From Komagataeibacter diospyri (lineage in GTDB: Bacteria; Pseudomonadota; Alphaproteobacteria; Acetobacterales; Acetobacteraceae), in NCBI RefSeq assembly GCF_006538165.1, contig NZ_BDLU01000001.1, positions 1 to 64,000 on the forward strand: a DNA stretch of 64,000 bases, written 5' to 3'. Of the stretch, positions 48,907 through 58,512 are shown one piece after another; within the stretch, counting starts at the first letter, position 1; the number at the start of each line of letters is the position of its first letter. The notes beneath the pieces were generated by a model. It was not told the origin of the DNA and searched no databases. It saw only the letters and a list, made by a program, of their open reading frames with translations. Position numbers and translations under genes: made by a program.

Positions 48907-51654
48907 CTAGAAAGCACGGAGCAGGCGGTCGAGGTATTCCAGTTCTTCCGGCGGACGGGTACGGTCGGCGTCGCGGCGGCGCAGTTCCTGTTCAATCTCG
49001 CGCGCGCGTTCGCGGCTGGCATTGTCAGGTACGTGGGTATCGTTGTCCATGCCCGCATGGGTGCCACCGGTCTTGCGGCCCAGCGGGTCACGATCGCCTT
49101 TGCCTTCGGCCTGCTGGTCGGTGTCGTCATCGTCATCCTGCCCGCCGGGATGATTGCCGCCACTGCCATGGCTGCCCTTGCCATTATCCTGCGACATCAT
49201 GGGCAGGAACACGGTCATGCCGCCATGCGCACTCTGGCTGCGCATGGACTGACGCATCTGCTGGTCACCCTGCTGCAAGTCGGCCAGAACCTTCTTTTCA
49301 GCCGCAGCCGCATCGGGATCCTTGCCTGCGCCAAGGGCCGCGCGCACGGCCTTCATATCCGTCTGAGCCTTGTCCAGTGCAGGCATGTCCTTGCCGCTGG
49401 CCTGCCTGAATTCGCGCTGCAATTCATGCAGGGCGCGCGACAGGGCGTGCTGCACGGCCCGGTCGGCATGCTGTTGCGCCGTGTGTGCTTCGGGCGTCAT
49501 GCTTTCCGGCGGTGAAGGGGACGCTGCCTGTGGCTGTGGCGCGCTGCCCGACGGCGTAATGCCCAGCTGGCGCAGCAGGTCGGCGGTGGACATGGATGAC
49601 AGGTCGCCGCCATCTTCATCCATGTCAGTCTGGTGGCTGGCGGCATCACGTTCCTGCTGGCGCTGGGTCTGGTCCATGCGTGACTGGGCGTGGTCCAGCA
49701 ACTGCGACTGACGACTGACCAGATCGCGCAGCGCACGGCGCAGTTCCTTCGCCTGCTGGCGGGCCTGCATCTGCCGGGCCAGCTGCATCATGTCCTGCGG
49801 GGTGGCGTTGCGGATGCCGTTGGCCATGTCCTCCATCTGCTGCAGTTTCTGCATGGCATCGGCATCGCGGCCATTGGCGGCGTCATCCTGTAACTGCTGC
49901 ATCATCTGGGCCATGTTCTGTTCGCCACGCGATGTCATTTCGGGAATCGCGGGAATGGCGGAATGATCGCGCATGGCCTGTTGCGCCAGCGCCTGCATCT
50001 TGCGCGAAATCGCGTCCTTGAGTGCCTGCATGCGGTGCTGCAGTTCGGCCTGCTGCTCCGGCCCCTGACCCTTGGCTCCCATTTCGCGCATGTGTTCGAG
50101 CTGTTCACGCACGGCGTCCTGTGCTGCCTGCACGCCAAAATCAGCCTGTTCGTTATCTATGTCCCGACGGTTATGTTCGATATCCAGCGCAAGGAACCAC
50201 AGCCGCCCGGTAGCCTGCGTAATGGCGTAATCGTCGGTTACGTCATCTGCATCCCCCAGCACGGCGGCCACACTGGTCAATGCCAGCAGCAGGCCGGCAT
50301 GGTGGGTCAGCATGGTGTCGGCCTGACCCAGCGCCAGCAGTTCGCGCGCCGCCTGCGCGCGGTTTTCGCGGTGCAGGGCAACACGCTTGCGGATATCCAG
50401 TACCGCCTTGGCCAACGGGTTGTTGAAAGGCCGCGCGCCCATGCGCAGCCGGATGGGGGCGGAGGTCGCGGTCATGCCACTGGTGCTGGTGGCAACCAGT
50501 CGCGCGGTCACGTCTTCCCCCGCCCATGGATTTTGCGACAGGTCGGGTGTTGCTACGTCATCGGCTACGCGCGGATGGCCGTTCAGCGGGATCGGGACGG
50601 TTACGATATCATGCGGACTGTCCGGCATGACCAGTTCCGCATGCATTGATGCGATGCCGTATGGCTGGGCTACGTGATAGGGCAGGCGGGTACGCCATTC
50701 CCCTTCATGGCTGCCCGGCTCCTTGCCCCATGCGATCTCTGGCGCGGGGTTGGGGGTTACGTTCAGGTTCCATTGTCCCAGCGTGCGGCCCCGGCCGCGC
50801 AGGCGCAGCGTGCCACTGGCCAGAAGGGTAGCCTGCGCATTCCAGCTTGCGTTGCCCAGGGCGCGGAAATCATGGGGGCCGATGGCGGGTAGCGATCCTC
50901 TGGCATGCATGCGCAGGGCCGGATGGCCATTCAGCCCGTTCAGCGTGACGGTCAGCTGCGCACCGGCGGGAATGGCTGCACTGGTGTGCGTCGCATCAAG
51001 GAAGACCGGCGCGCCGGGTGCGTAATCAGGCATGGTGATCCATGCATTGACCTGCGGGGCAGGGGTGTCGGCATCATCCATGCCTGGCAGGAAGGCGGCC
51101 GTAATCCGGCTTGCGGCATGATCGCCGGTCCACATCATGCCACCAGCCAGCAGCACGGCAAGGACCGGGGTGGGCGCCCACCATGTGATGCCGTCGGGCA
51201 GGCATGGTCGTGGCCACCCGCCCCGCAGACGGCCCAGCGCCGCCGTGGTGCGGTGCAGGTGGACCTGCCACAGATAGATGATTTCAGGCGTGGGGGTATT
51301 GGCGGGCCTGTCATGTAGCGTGCGCAGCGGCTGGCCGGTCAGGCCGGACGCCTGTTCCACCCGCCGATCGGTTTCGGATGCGGTGGGGGCATGGATGCCG
51401 CGCCACTGCCGCCATGTGGCATAGGCAGCACTACCTGCCACCCCGGCCAGAAGGACAGCATGCAGGCTGTCGGGCATATATTGGGGCAGGCGCGCAAGTC
51501 CCAGCAGCGCAATACCCATGGCCGCGTCAAGCGTGGGCAGCATGAGCGGCCATAGCTGTTCCACCCACAGGGCACGGCGCGCCTGCTGGCGCGCACGGGC
51601 CAGGCGTTGCGGCAGGCTGCCGCCGGGCTGGGTGATGTCCTGCCCGGCTGTCAT
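48907..51654 (-). CDS. DUF4175 domain membrane protein (TIGR02302-like)
   Basis: A 915-residue protein of the alphaproteobacterial DUF4175 family. The N-terminal ~80 residues have two to three membrane segments, another lies near 170-195, and a large periplasmic beta-rich region follows (to about 480). The C-terminal half is a Gln/Met/Asp-rich helical, low-complexity region (many MQQLQD and HRMQALKDA type repeats). The function is not known; the family is regularly found beside lysA. The ATG overlaps the lysA stop (ATGA) with GGAGG upstream, which decides the start. Confidence 0.85.
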   Translation of the reverse strand: MTAGQDITQPGGSLPQRLARARQQARRALWVEQLWPLMLPTLDAAMGIALLGLARLPQYMPDSLHAVLLAGVAGSAAYATWRQWRGIHAPTASETDRRVEQASGLTGQPLRTLHDRPANTPTPEIIYLWQVHLHRTTAALGRLRGGWPRPCLPDGITWWAPTPVLAVLLAGGMMWTGDHAASRITAAFLPGMDDADTPAPQVNAWITMPDYAPGAPVFLDATHTSAAIPAGAQLTVTLNGLNGHPALRMHARGSLPAIGPHDFRALGNASWNAQATLLASGTLRLRGRGRTLGQWNLNVTPNPAPEIAWGKEPGSHEGEWRTRLPYHVAQPYGIASMHAELVMPDSPHDIVTVPIPLNGHPRVADDVATPDLSQNPWAGEDVTARLVATSTSGMTATSAPIRLRMGARPFNNPLAKAVLDIRKRVALHRENRAQAARELLALGQADTMLTHHAGLLLALTSVAAVLGDADDVTDDYAITQATGRLWFLALDIEHNRRDIDNEQADFGVQAAQDAVREQLEHMREMGAKGQGPEQQAELQHRMQALKDAISRKMQALAQQAMRDHSAIPAIPEMTSRGEQNMAQMMQQLQDDAANGRDADAMQKLQQMEDMANGIRNATPQDMMQLARQMQARQQAKELRRALRDLVSRQSQLLDHAQSRMDQTQRQQERDAASHQTDMDEDGGDLSSMSTADLLRQLGITPSGSAPQPQAASPSPPESMTPEAHTAQQHADRAVQHALSRALHELQREFRQASGKDMPALDKAQTDMKAVRAALGAGKDPDAAAAEKKVLADLQQGDQQMRQSMRSQSAHGGMTVFLPMMSQDNGKGSHGSGGNHPGGQDDDDDTDQQAEGKGDRDPLGRKTGGTHAGMDNDTHVPDNASRERAREIEQELRRRDADRTRPPEELEYLDRLLRAF

Positions 51655-53021
51655 AGGCCTCCGCCAGCAGGGAGAAGGGTGTTCTCCACCCAGTCGGGAA
51701 TGCGGTCGGCAGCCCACAGGTCTTCAACCTGCTGGCGTTCACGGATGACGGACCAGCGGGTGCCGTCCACCATCACCTGTGCTGCCAGCGGGCGGGCGTT
51801 ATAGGTGGAACTCATGACCATGCCATAGGCCCCGCAGTCCAGCAGCGCCAGGCGCGATCCCGCATCCATGTGTGGCAGGGTACGGTCATGGCCGAAAGTA
51901 TCACCGCTTTCACAGACCGGTCCCACCACATGCACCTGCTCGACGGGCGCTGTGGCCGTCGCGGCGGAAAGGGGGATGATGCCATGCCACGCGTCATACA
52001 GACTGGGGCGCATGAGGTCATTCATCGCGGCGTCCAGCACAAGGAATGGCGGCATGTCGTCATAGCCCTGCTTGCGCAGGATCACGGTGGATAGCAGCAC
52101 GCCCGCGGGGCCAGCCAGCCAGCGCCCTGGCTCAACAGCCAGCCGCGTACCCAGATCGCCCAGTTCGGCATGGATGGCGGCGGCAAGGGCTTCGGGCGCG
52201 CCTTCGGTTTCATCACGGTAGGAAATGCCCAGTCCGCCGCCGCAATCCAGTACCTCGACCGCAAGCCCGCGCGCGCGGATGGCCCGCACGAGGTCGGCAA
52301 GTCTGGCATAGGCGGTACGGTAGGGCTGCATGCGTACGATCTGGCTGCCAATATGCATTGCCAGCCCGACGGGCCGGATACCTGGTAAAGTGGCAGCACG
52401 CGCATAAAGTTCAACCGCGCGGTCATAGGGAATGCCAAATTTGTTGGTGGCGAGGCCGGTGGTGATCTTGGCATGGGTGCCTGCATCGACATCCGGGTTG
52501 ATGCGCAGGGCCACCCGGGCTTCCAGCCCTTCGGCTTCCGCCACGGCGGAGATGAGTTCAAGTTCCTCCGCGCTTTCGACATTGATCTGTGCAATGCCCG
52601 CCTGCAGGGCGAGGCGCATTTCCTCAAGGCTCTTGCCCACGCCTGAAAAGACGATTTTCCCTGCCGGGATGCCCGCCATCATGGCGCGGCGCAGTTCACC
52701 GCCACTGACCACGTCCGCCCCGGCCCCTTCGGCTGCCAGCACGCGCAGCACGGCCAGATGGTCATTGGCCTTGACGGCGAAGTGAATGGAAATTGGCCGG
52801 CCGGTGGCGGCAAGGGCTGTGGCAAGCCTGCGGTAGCGTGCGCGCAGGGTACCCGCGCTCATGACCCATGTGGGCGTGCCAAGCGCGTCGGCAATGGCGT
52901 TAAGGGGGACATCTTCCAGCACAAGCCCGTCCATGGCATGCATGGACAGCGCCGGACGGACGGCCAGAAGATCGGCAACGGATGGGTCCTGTCCACGACA
53001 GGTAGGGAAAGCATCAGCCAT
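51651..53021 (-). CDS. lysA: diaminopimelate decarboxylase
   Basis: PLP enzyme making L-lysine from meso-diaminopimelate. 456 residues, alanine-racemase-type barrel. The PLP lysine is in SIHFAVKAND; the later VVSGGELRRAMMAG, FSGVGKSLEEM, DCGGGLGISY and EPGRWLAGPAG segments are typical. The active-site cysteine region is GPVCESGDTF. The frame is open 111 codons upstream, but that part overlaps cdd on the other strand and is not homologous. Part of argH-lptM-lysA-DUF4175. Confidence 0.94.
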   Translation of the reverse strand: MADAFPTCRGQDPSVADLLAVRPALSMHAMDGLVLEDVPLNAIADALGTPTWVMSAGTLRARYRRLATALAATGRPISIHFAVKANDHLAVLRVLAAEGAGADVVSGGELRRAMMAGIPAGKIVFSGVGKSLEEMRLALQAGIAQINVESAEELELISAVAEAEGLEARVALRINPDVDAGTHAKITTGLATNKFGIPYDRAVELYARAATLPGIRPVGLAMHIGSQIVRMQPYRTAYARLADLVRAIRARGLAVEVLDCGGGLGISYRDETEGAPEALAAAIHAELGDLGTRLAVEPGRWLAGPAGVLLSTVILRKQGYDDMPPFLVLDAAMNDLMRPSLYDAWHGIIPLSAATATAPVEQVHVVGPVCESGDTFGHDRTLPHMDAGSRLALLDCGAYGMVMSSTYNARPLAAQVMVDGTRWSVIRERQQVEDLWAADRIPDWVENTLLPAGGGL

Positions 53022-53098
53022 GATGCGCGCACGATACCGCCTTGCCCTGTCGCTTCCAAGGTGCTTGACGCATGAAAGAACACGAAGGACAGACCGGA

Positions 53099-53497
53099 AT
53101 GAGCAATGACCCCCTGGTGCAGGCCGCCGTTGACGCGCGGCTGCGGGCATATGCGCCGTATTCGCGCTTTCAGGTCGGTGCGGCGGTCGAGGCAACGGAC
53201 GGCCGGATATTTGCCGGATGCAATGTCGAAAACGCGGCCTATCCCGAAGGAACCTGCGCCGAAGCTGGCGCAATCGCCGCCATGGTGGCACAGGGCGGGC
53301 GTCATATCCGCCGCGTGGTGGTATGCGGGGGTGGGGATGCCGCCTGCACGCCATGTGGGGGATGCAGGCAGAAAATCAGGGAATTCGCGTCCCCCGGGAC
53401 ACCTGTCACCATGGTTTCAGCCGGGGGAGCGGTCCTGCAGGTCCGCACGCTGGCGGACCTGCTGCCCGACAGTTTCGGGCCGGACAGCCTGACCTGA
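53099..53497 (+). CDS. cdd: cytidine deaminase
   Basis: Zinc enzyme of pyrimidine salvage converting cytidine/deoxycytidine to the uridines. 132 residues, the tetrameric type. The zinc site is CAEAGAI (Cys ligand plus catalytic Glu) and PCGGCRQ (two Cys). AYAPYSRFQVGAA and AGCNVENAAYPEGT are the substrate-binding segments. AAGGACAG upstream supports this ATG; an in-frame start nine codons upstream is less likely. It is divergent from lysA. Confidence 0.94.
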   Translation: MSNDPLVQAAVDARLRAYAPYSRFQVGAAVEATDGRIFAGCNVENAAYPEGTCAEAGAIAAMVAQGGRHIRRVVVCGGGDAACTPCGGCRQKIREFASPGTPVTMVSAGGAVLQVRTLADLLPDSFGPDSLT

Positions 53498-53501
53498 TCC
53501 G

Positions 53502-53663
53502 TCAGCGATCGGGGCTGGGATAGGTCGTGTAGTAGGCGTGGGAGTTGGAAGGCTGGCGTGGGGCGCCAATGCGCCCGCACGCCCCCAGCGATGAGGCGAT
53601 GACCAGACCCGCCAGCGTCAGCAGCATGATGGCGCGCCCGCGCGGGGAGGGTTGGATATTCAT
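53502..53663 (-). CDS. lptM: LptM-like small lipoprotein
   Basis: A 53-residue lipoprotein: [20 protein letters not shown], then the lipobox LGAC (Cys29) and a short tail CGRIGAP with a Tyr/Pro-rich end. The CGxxGxxxxP pattern after the lipidated cysteine is the mark of the LptM family, which helps LptD mature and fold in the outer membrane. Its position between argH and lysA, conserved in proteobacteria, supports this. The ATG overlaps the argH stop (ATGA); AGGAGA lies 11 nt upstream. Confidence 0.8.
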   Translation of the reverse strand: MNIQPSPRGRAIMLLTLAGLVIASSLGACGRIGAPRQPSNSHAYYTTYPSPDR

Positions 53664-55099
53664 TTGCCGCTTTCTCCTGTCCCGAGCGTATCCAGCCAGC
53701 GCGCGGCCTGCGCGCGCACGTTTTTCGCCGCCGTGCCGCCGTGGCTGGTGCGTGAGGCGATGGAGGAATCGACATCCAGCACAGTGAAGATGTCGGCGGT
53801 GATGCCCGGTTCCTCCGCCTGCATGTCCTCCAGCGTAAGATCGGCCAGACCCACGCCCTTCGCCTCCGCCTTGCCGACCAGACGGCCCGTGACATGGTGG
53901 GCGGTGCGGAAGGGCACCTTCAGTACCCGCACCAGCCAGTCCGCGAGGTCGGTGGCGGTGGAAAAGCCGGACCCGGCATAGGCGCGCATCTGCCCGGCAT
54001 TGACACTGAGGTCACGGATCATGCCATCCATCGCAGCAAGGCTCAGTGCCGCGGCATCCGTCGCGGCGAAGACCGGTTCCTTGTCTTCCTGCATGTCCTT
54101 GGCATAGGCCAGCGGCAGGCCCTTCATCACGGTCAGCAGGCCGACCAGCGCGCCGGTAATGCGGCCACCCTTGGCGCGGACCAGCTCGGCCGCGTCGGGG
54201 TTGCGCTTCTGCGGCATGATGGAGGAGCCGGTGGTGAACGCGTCGGACAGGCGGATGAAGGAGAAGGGGGCCGAACACCAGATCACGATTTCTTCCGCCA
54301 GCCGCGACAGGTGGACGGCGATGATGGACAGCGCGGACAGGTATTCCAGAGCGAAATCACGGTCCGATACGGCATCGAGCGAGTTGGCGGTAGGACGGTC
54401 GAAGCCCAGCGCATGCGCCGTCATGTTCCGGTCGATGGGAAAGGACGTACCCGCGAGTGCTGCCGATCCCAGCGGGGATTCATTGAGCCTGCGCCGCGCA
54501 TCCGCAAGCCTGCCCCGGTCGCGGGCCAGCATCTCCACATACGCCATCAGGTGGTGGCCAAAGGTCACGGGCTGCGCGGTCTGCAGGTGGGTAAAGCCGG
54601 GCATGGGGGTGTCGGCATGTTCCGCCGCCCGCCGCGCAAGTGCCCGCATGAGGGACGCCGCCTGCTGGTCCAGCCCGTCGATCGCGTCACGTACCCACAG
54701 GCGGAAATCGGTTGCCACCTGGTCATTGCGCGAACGCGCGGTGTGCAGGCGTTTTCCCGCCTCGCCAATCCGGTCGGACAGGCGGGCTTCGATATTCATG
54801 TGAATATCTTCAAGTGCGGTGCTGAATTCAAAGGTGCCAGCCGCGATTTCCCGCCCGATCTGGTCCAGCCCTTCGGTAATGGTTTTGGCATCAGCATTCG
54901 AAATGATGCCGGTTTTCGCCAGCATGGCGGCATGGGCTTTCGATCCCGCGATGTCCTGCCGCCACAGGGCCTTGTCAAAACCGATCGAGGCGTTGATGTC
55001 CTGCATGATCGCCGCCGGCCCCCCGGCAAAGCGCCCGCCCCATTGCGCGTTCGCCTTCTGCGCGTCCTGATCCGTCAGCGTTTTTGCGTTCCCCGGCAT
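53660..55099 (-). CDS. argH: argininosuccinate lyase
   Basis: Last step of arginine synthesis, releasing fumarate from argininosuccinate. 479 residues. N-terminal [26 protein letters not shown], the substrate segment [39 protein letters not shown], and the fumarase/aspartase signature [16 protein letters not shown] with the catalytic serine. All key residues are intact. It overlaps lptM by 4 nt; the next 240 bp upstream hold no clear gene. Confidence 0.96.
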   Translation of the reverse strand: MPGNAKTLTDQDAQKANAQWGGRFAGGPAAIMQDINASIGFDKALWRQDIAGSKAHAAMLAKTGIISNADAKTITEGLDQIGREIAAGTFEFSTALEDIHMNIEARLSDRIGEAGKRLHTARSRNDQVATDFRLWVRDAIDGLDQQAASLMRALARRAAEHADTPMPGFTHLQTAQPVTFGHHLMAYVEMLARDRGRLADARRRLNESPLGSAALAGTSFPIDRNMTAHALGFDRPTANSLDAVSDRDFALEYLSALSIIAVHLSRLAEEIVIWCSAPFSFIRLSDAFTTGSSIMPQKRNPDAAELVRAKGGRITGALVGLLTVMKGLPLAYAKDMQEDKEPVFAATDAAALSLAAMDGMIRDLSVNAGQMRAYAGSGFSTATDLADWLVRVLKVPFRTAHHVTGRLVGKAEAKGVGLADLTLEDMQAEEPGITADIFTVLDVDSSIASRTSHGGTAAKNVRAQAARWLDTLGTGESGK

Positions 55100-55337
55100 C
55101 CTGTGTTCCAGCTACCCCAAGTGTGAAAAGGATTGTGTCTGATACGTCGCGGCATAAAGCCATCGCATGCCGCGCACCCTACCCATCTGCCGCTGCAGAT
55201 ACAATCGTTCCCGTGTCCGGTGGCGGTCCCGTATGGTAGCCTCGTATGGCAACGCGGCGGGGTGGGGTGCGGCGGGGGGTCTTTCGCTCATGCGGGGGGA
55301 TCTGTAATATTGGTCGCCTACCCGCCCATGGCACAGG
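55100..55337. other. intergenic region between argH and the amidohydrolase gene
   Basis: A divergent promoter region. A minus-strand open frame of about 100 codons crosses it, but it has no recognisable features and overlaps the next gene. Nothing else was identified. Confidence 0.4.
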
Positions 55338-56168
55338 ATGTCCCGCACAATGCAGCATACAGCCCTTGCGCAGGAGCCATTACGGTTGCTGACGCAGGAT
55401 GACCCGGCTCCCGTCATTCAGTTCGGCACATCCGCGCTTGATGGCGTGATGCCACCGTCCGGCCTGCCATTCGTGCTGGTCAGTGACCATGCGGGGCGCA
55501 GCCTGCCATCCGCGCTGGGGAATATGGGGATCAGCGCCACCGATCATGCGCGTCATATCGCCTGTGATCTGGGCATGGCCGAAACCGGGCGGATGCTGGC
55601 GCGGAATCTGGACTGCGTGCTGATTGAACAGGCCTATTCCCGCCTGGTGATCGACTGCAACCGCGCGCCGGGGCATCCGACATCCATCGTGCGGGAAAGT
55701 GATGGCACGCGGGTTCCGGCGAATATCGATATCACGGCGGCGGAAGAAGGCAGGCGGGTGGAAGAAATCTTCCTGCCCTATCATGACCGGATCAGCCGGG
55801 AGATCTCGACGCGGCTGGAAGGGGGACTGCCCGTGGTGCTGGTGTCCCTGCACAGCTTTACCGACCGCATGAACGGCATGGCACGGCCATGGCATACGGG
55901 CGTGCTGCATAACCGCAATCCCGCTTTCGGCCTGCGGGTGCGCGACCTGCTGGTGGCGGAGGGCGGGCTGGTGGTTGGCAGCAACGAACCCTATGCCCTG
56001 ACGGATGTCAGTGATTATACCGTCCCCGTCCATGCCGAAGGGCGCGGCGTGCCCTATCTGGAAATCGAGATCCGCCAGGACCTGATCGCAACAGAACAGG
56101 GGCAGGCGGAATGGGCCGACCGCCTTGCGCGCGTCCTGCCGCAGGCGTGGGAAGATTTCAGGCACTAA
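55338..56168 (+). CDS. N-formylglutamate amidohydrolase-family protein
   Basis: A 276-residue zinc amidohydrolase of the FGase family. Recognisable are LVSDHAGRSLPSALGNMGI (metal ligand in DHAG), DLGMAETGRML, SRLVIDCNRAP, VLVSLHSFTD and LRVRDLLVAEG. The C-terminal half has DYTVPVHAEGRG and YLEIEIRQDLI. The family removes formyl groups from N-formylglutamate in histidine degradation, but no hut genes are nearby, so the true substrate is open. A second ATG four codons in is an alternative start. Confidence 0.85.
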   Translation: MSRTMQHTALAQEPLRLLTQDDPAPVIQFGTSALDGVMPPSGLPFVLVSDHAGRSLPSALGNMGISATDHARHIACDLGMAETGRMLARNLDCVLIEQAYSRLVIDCNRAPGHPTSIVRESDGTRVPANIDITAAEEGRRVEEIFLPYHDRISREISTRLEGGLPVVLVSLHSFTDRMNGMARPWHTGVLHNRNPAFGLRVRDLLVAEGGLVVGSNEPYALTDVSDYTVPVHAEGRGVPYLEIEIRQDLIATEQGQAEWADRLARVLPQAWEDFRH

Positions 56169-56218
56169 CGTTCCTGCCCGTGTAAGACGAACACACCGGA
56201 TCAGATGGATTGAAGATA

Positions 56219-57094
56219 ATGGAACGCAGGTTACGCATTGACGGCCATACCCTGCTGGCCGGGGTGACCGGCTGGCCGGTAGCGCATTCGCGCTCGCCGC
56301 TCATGCATAATTTCTGGCTGGAGCAACGCGGGATAAACGGGGCTTACGTGCCGCTGCCGGTGGTGCCGGGTTCGTTTGATGTCGCGGTCCGGGGGCTGCA
56401 GGCCGCAGGATTCCGTGGCGTGAACGTGACCATCCCGCATAAGGAATCGGCCTATCGCATCGTGGAGGAACACGGCCGTCTGGACCGTTCGGCACAGCGT
56501 TCGGGTTCGGTCAACACGCTGGTTTTCGCCCCTGATGGCCAGATCGAGGGCTATTCCACCGATGGCGACGGATTCGTGGCCAATGTGGAAGCGCATGGCA
56601 TTCCCGTCAAAAGCGGCCGTGCCCTGCTGCTGGGCGCCGGGGGGGCGGCGCGCGCCATTGCCGCAAGCCTGCTGGACCGGGGGGTAGATGTCGCTGTGGC
56701 CAACCGCACCCGTGCGCGGGCCGATGCGCTGGCCGCGCAGCTTTCGGGCATTGCGGTCATTGACTGGGCGCAGGCGGGTGATGTGCTGCCGTCGTGCCAG
56801 TTTCTGGTGAACACCACGTCCATTGGCATGGACGGGGGGGCAGATGCCACCTTCCCGCTGGACCTGGGGCGGGCGGATGCAGGGCTGGTCGTATGCGATA
56901 TTGTCTATGTGCCGCGGCAGACAGCACTACTCCGGCAGGCGGCCAGTCATGGGCTGCGCACTGTCGACGGGCTGGGAATGCTGATTCATCAGGCCGGTCT
57001 GGGGTTTGAGAAATGGTTTGGTGCGGCGCCGGAGATCGGGCCTGCGGTCGAAGCCCTGCTGGATGCCGACCTGCATTGCGCACATGCGGGCTGA
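56219..57094 (+). CDS. aroE: shikimate dehydrogenase (NADP+)
   Basis: Reduces 3-dehydroshikimate in aromatic amino acid synthesis. 291 residues. VTGWPVAHSRSPLMHNFWL binds shikimate; NVTIPHKESAY holds the catalytic lysine, and GSVNTLVF and STDGDGF the conserved Asn and Asp. The NADP motif is LLGAGGAARAIAASLL, followed by ANRTRARADAL, whose Asn-Arg-Thr fits NADP. C-terminal GLGMLIHQAGLGFEKWFG is usual. A TTG three codons upstream is possible but the ATG is more likely. coaE follows after 12 nt. Confidence 0.94.
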   Translation: MERRLRIDGHTLLAGVTGWPVAHSRSPLMHNFWLEQRGINGAYVPLPVVPGSFDVAVRGLQAAGFRGVNVTIPHKESAYRIVEEHGRLDRSAQRSGSVNTLVFAPDGQIEGYSTDGDGFVANVEAHGIPVKSGRALLLGAGGAARAIAASLLDRGVDVAVANRTRARADALAAQLSGIAVIDWAQAGDVLPSCQFLVNTTSIGMDGGADATFPLDLGRADAGLVVCDIVYVPRQTALLRQAASHGLRTVDGLGMLIHQAGLGFEKWFGAAPEIGPAVEALLDADLHCAHAG

Positions 57095-57106
57095 ACGGGA
57101 TCTTTC

Positions 57107-57736
57107 ATGCGCATACTGGGACTGACCGGCGGGATTGGCATGGGCAAGTCCACTACGGCTGCCCTGCTCAAACGCGCGGGCATACGGCTGTTTGATGCTG
57201 ACGCCACCGTCGCTGCGCTGCAGGCCCCGCATGGTGCGGCCCTGCCTGCCATCGGACGGCTGGTCCCCGGTTCGGTGCGTGATGGCGTGCTGGACCGGAC
57301 GGTGCTGCGGCAGGCGGCGCTGTCCAGTCCAACCGTGATGCAGGGACTGGAGGCCATCATCCACCCGCTGGTGCGTCGGGCACGACAGCGGTTTGTGCAG
57401 CGTGCGCGACGCGACGGTTGCCGGTGGGTCGTGCTGGATATCCCGCTTCTGTTCGAAACCGGGGCTGAGCGGATATGCGACCGGGTGGTGGTGGTCAGCG
57501 CGCCCGCGTCGATACAGCGCCAGCGTGTATTGCGGCGGGGGCGGATGACGCCGGCCCAGATTGACGCTGTCATTGCCCGTCAGATGCCTGATGCCGCGCG
57601 GCGGCGACAGGCCGATGTGATTATCGAAACCGGCCTGTCGCGCCATGAAACGGTGCGCCAGGTCAGGCGTTTGCTGTATGCGATGCGCGAAGGCAGTCCA
57701 GCCGCATGGGCTGCGGCCGGAGGAAAGCCTGCATGA
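57107..57736 (+). CDS. coaE: dephospho-CoA kinase
   Basis: Final step of coenzyme A synthesis. 209-residue P-loop kinase: Walker A GLTGGIGMGKSTTA at 5-18, DADATVAAL, GLEAIIHPLVRRA, and VLDIPLLFETGAE. It complements coaBC elsewhere in the window. It overlaps dnaQ by 4 nt (ATGA) and follows aroE closely; aroE-coaE-dnaQ is a common alphaproteobacterial order. Confidence 0.95.
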   Translation: MRILGLTGGIGMGKSTTAALLKRAGIRLFDADATVAALQAPHGAALPAIGRLVPGSVRDGVLDRTVLRQAALSSPTVMQGLEAIIHPLVRRARQRFVQRARRDGCRWVVLDIPLLFETGAERICDRVVVVSAPASIQRQRVLRRGRMTPAQIDAVIARQMPDAARRRQADVIIETGLSRHETVRQVRRLLYAMREGSPAAWAAAGGKPA

Positions 57737-58413
57737 AACGCACCATCCTGTTTGATACGGAAACCACCGGTCTTGATCCGCTGAAGGGGGACAGGGTCAT
57801 TGAAATCGCGGCCCTTGAACTGATTGGTGACCTGCCCACCGGGCGCAGTTTCCGTGTCCTGATCGATCCCGAGCGTGATGTGCCCGAAGAGGCATCGCGC
57901 GTGCATGGCTTTACCCGCGCGGACCTTGAAGGAAAGCCGAAATTCGCGGAGGTCGCCCCTGAATTCCTTGAATTCATAGGCAAAGATCCCCTGATCGCGC
58001 ATAATGCCCGCTTCGATTTCGGCTTCCTGAACGCAGAACTGGCGCGGGCACGGCTGCCTGAACTGGATATGGGGCGCATGGTCGATACGCTGGACATGGC
58101 GCGTGAGCGTTTTCCCGGCATGCCCAACAGCCTTGATGCGCTGTGCCGCCGCTTTTCCATCGACCTGTCGGAACGTACAACCCATAACGCGCTGCTGGAC
58201 TGCAGGCTGCTGGCCGCGGTGTATCTGGAACTGACCGGGGGCCGCCAGCGTGGGCTGAGCCTGTCGGTGGATGAAGGCGGCGGCGGCATTGCCACCTATA
58301 CCTATGTGCGGGCGGCGGGACATGTCTGTGTACGTGTCAGGCCGGATACCGCCGAACTGGAAGCCCATCAGGCCTTTGTCAGCCGCCTGTCCGAACCGTT
58401 GTGGCTGGGCTGA
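57733..58413 (+). CDS. dnaQ: DNA polymerase III epsilon subunit (3'-5' exonuclease)
   Basis: Proofreading exonuclease of the replicase. 226 residues, DEDDh type: Exo I is LFDTETTGLDPL (Asp8 and Glu10), Exo II HNARFDFGFLN, and Exo III has the conserved His and Asp in TTHNALLDCRLLAAVYLEL. The early VHGFTRADLEGKP is also typical. The start overlaps the coaE stop. The sensor gene begins about 100 nt downstream after a probable promoter gap. Confidence 0.94.
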   Translation: MKRTILFDTETTGLDPLKGDRVIEIAALELIGDLPTGRSFRVLIDPERDVPEEASRVHGFTRADLEGKPKFAEVAPEFLEFIGKDPLIAHNARFDFGFLNAELARARLPELDMGRMVDTLDMARERFPGMPNSLDALCRRFSIDLSERTTHNALLDCRLLAAVYLELTGGRQRGLSLSVDEGGGGIATYTYVRAAGHVCVRVRPDTAELEAHQAFVSRLSEPLWLG

Positions 58414-58512
58414 ATGGGCGGTATGTAACTAAAGGGAGTGGTCCCGGTGGTACGTTTGGGTTAGTCTGCGCCCGTTAGCCGTACCTGATTGTATTGAAAC
58501 AGGAAGAGAGCA

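Noticed and set aside
53894-55126. 410-codon plus-strand open frame across argH
   Set aside because: Antisense to argH with low-complexity His/Gly/Arg-rich product; shadow frame.
55112-55417. about 100-codon minus-strand frame between argH and the amidohydrolase gene
   Set aside because: Overlaps the next gene's start, Arg/Cys-rich, no signal peptide or domain; probably not coding.
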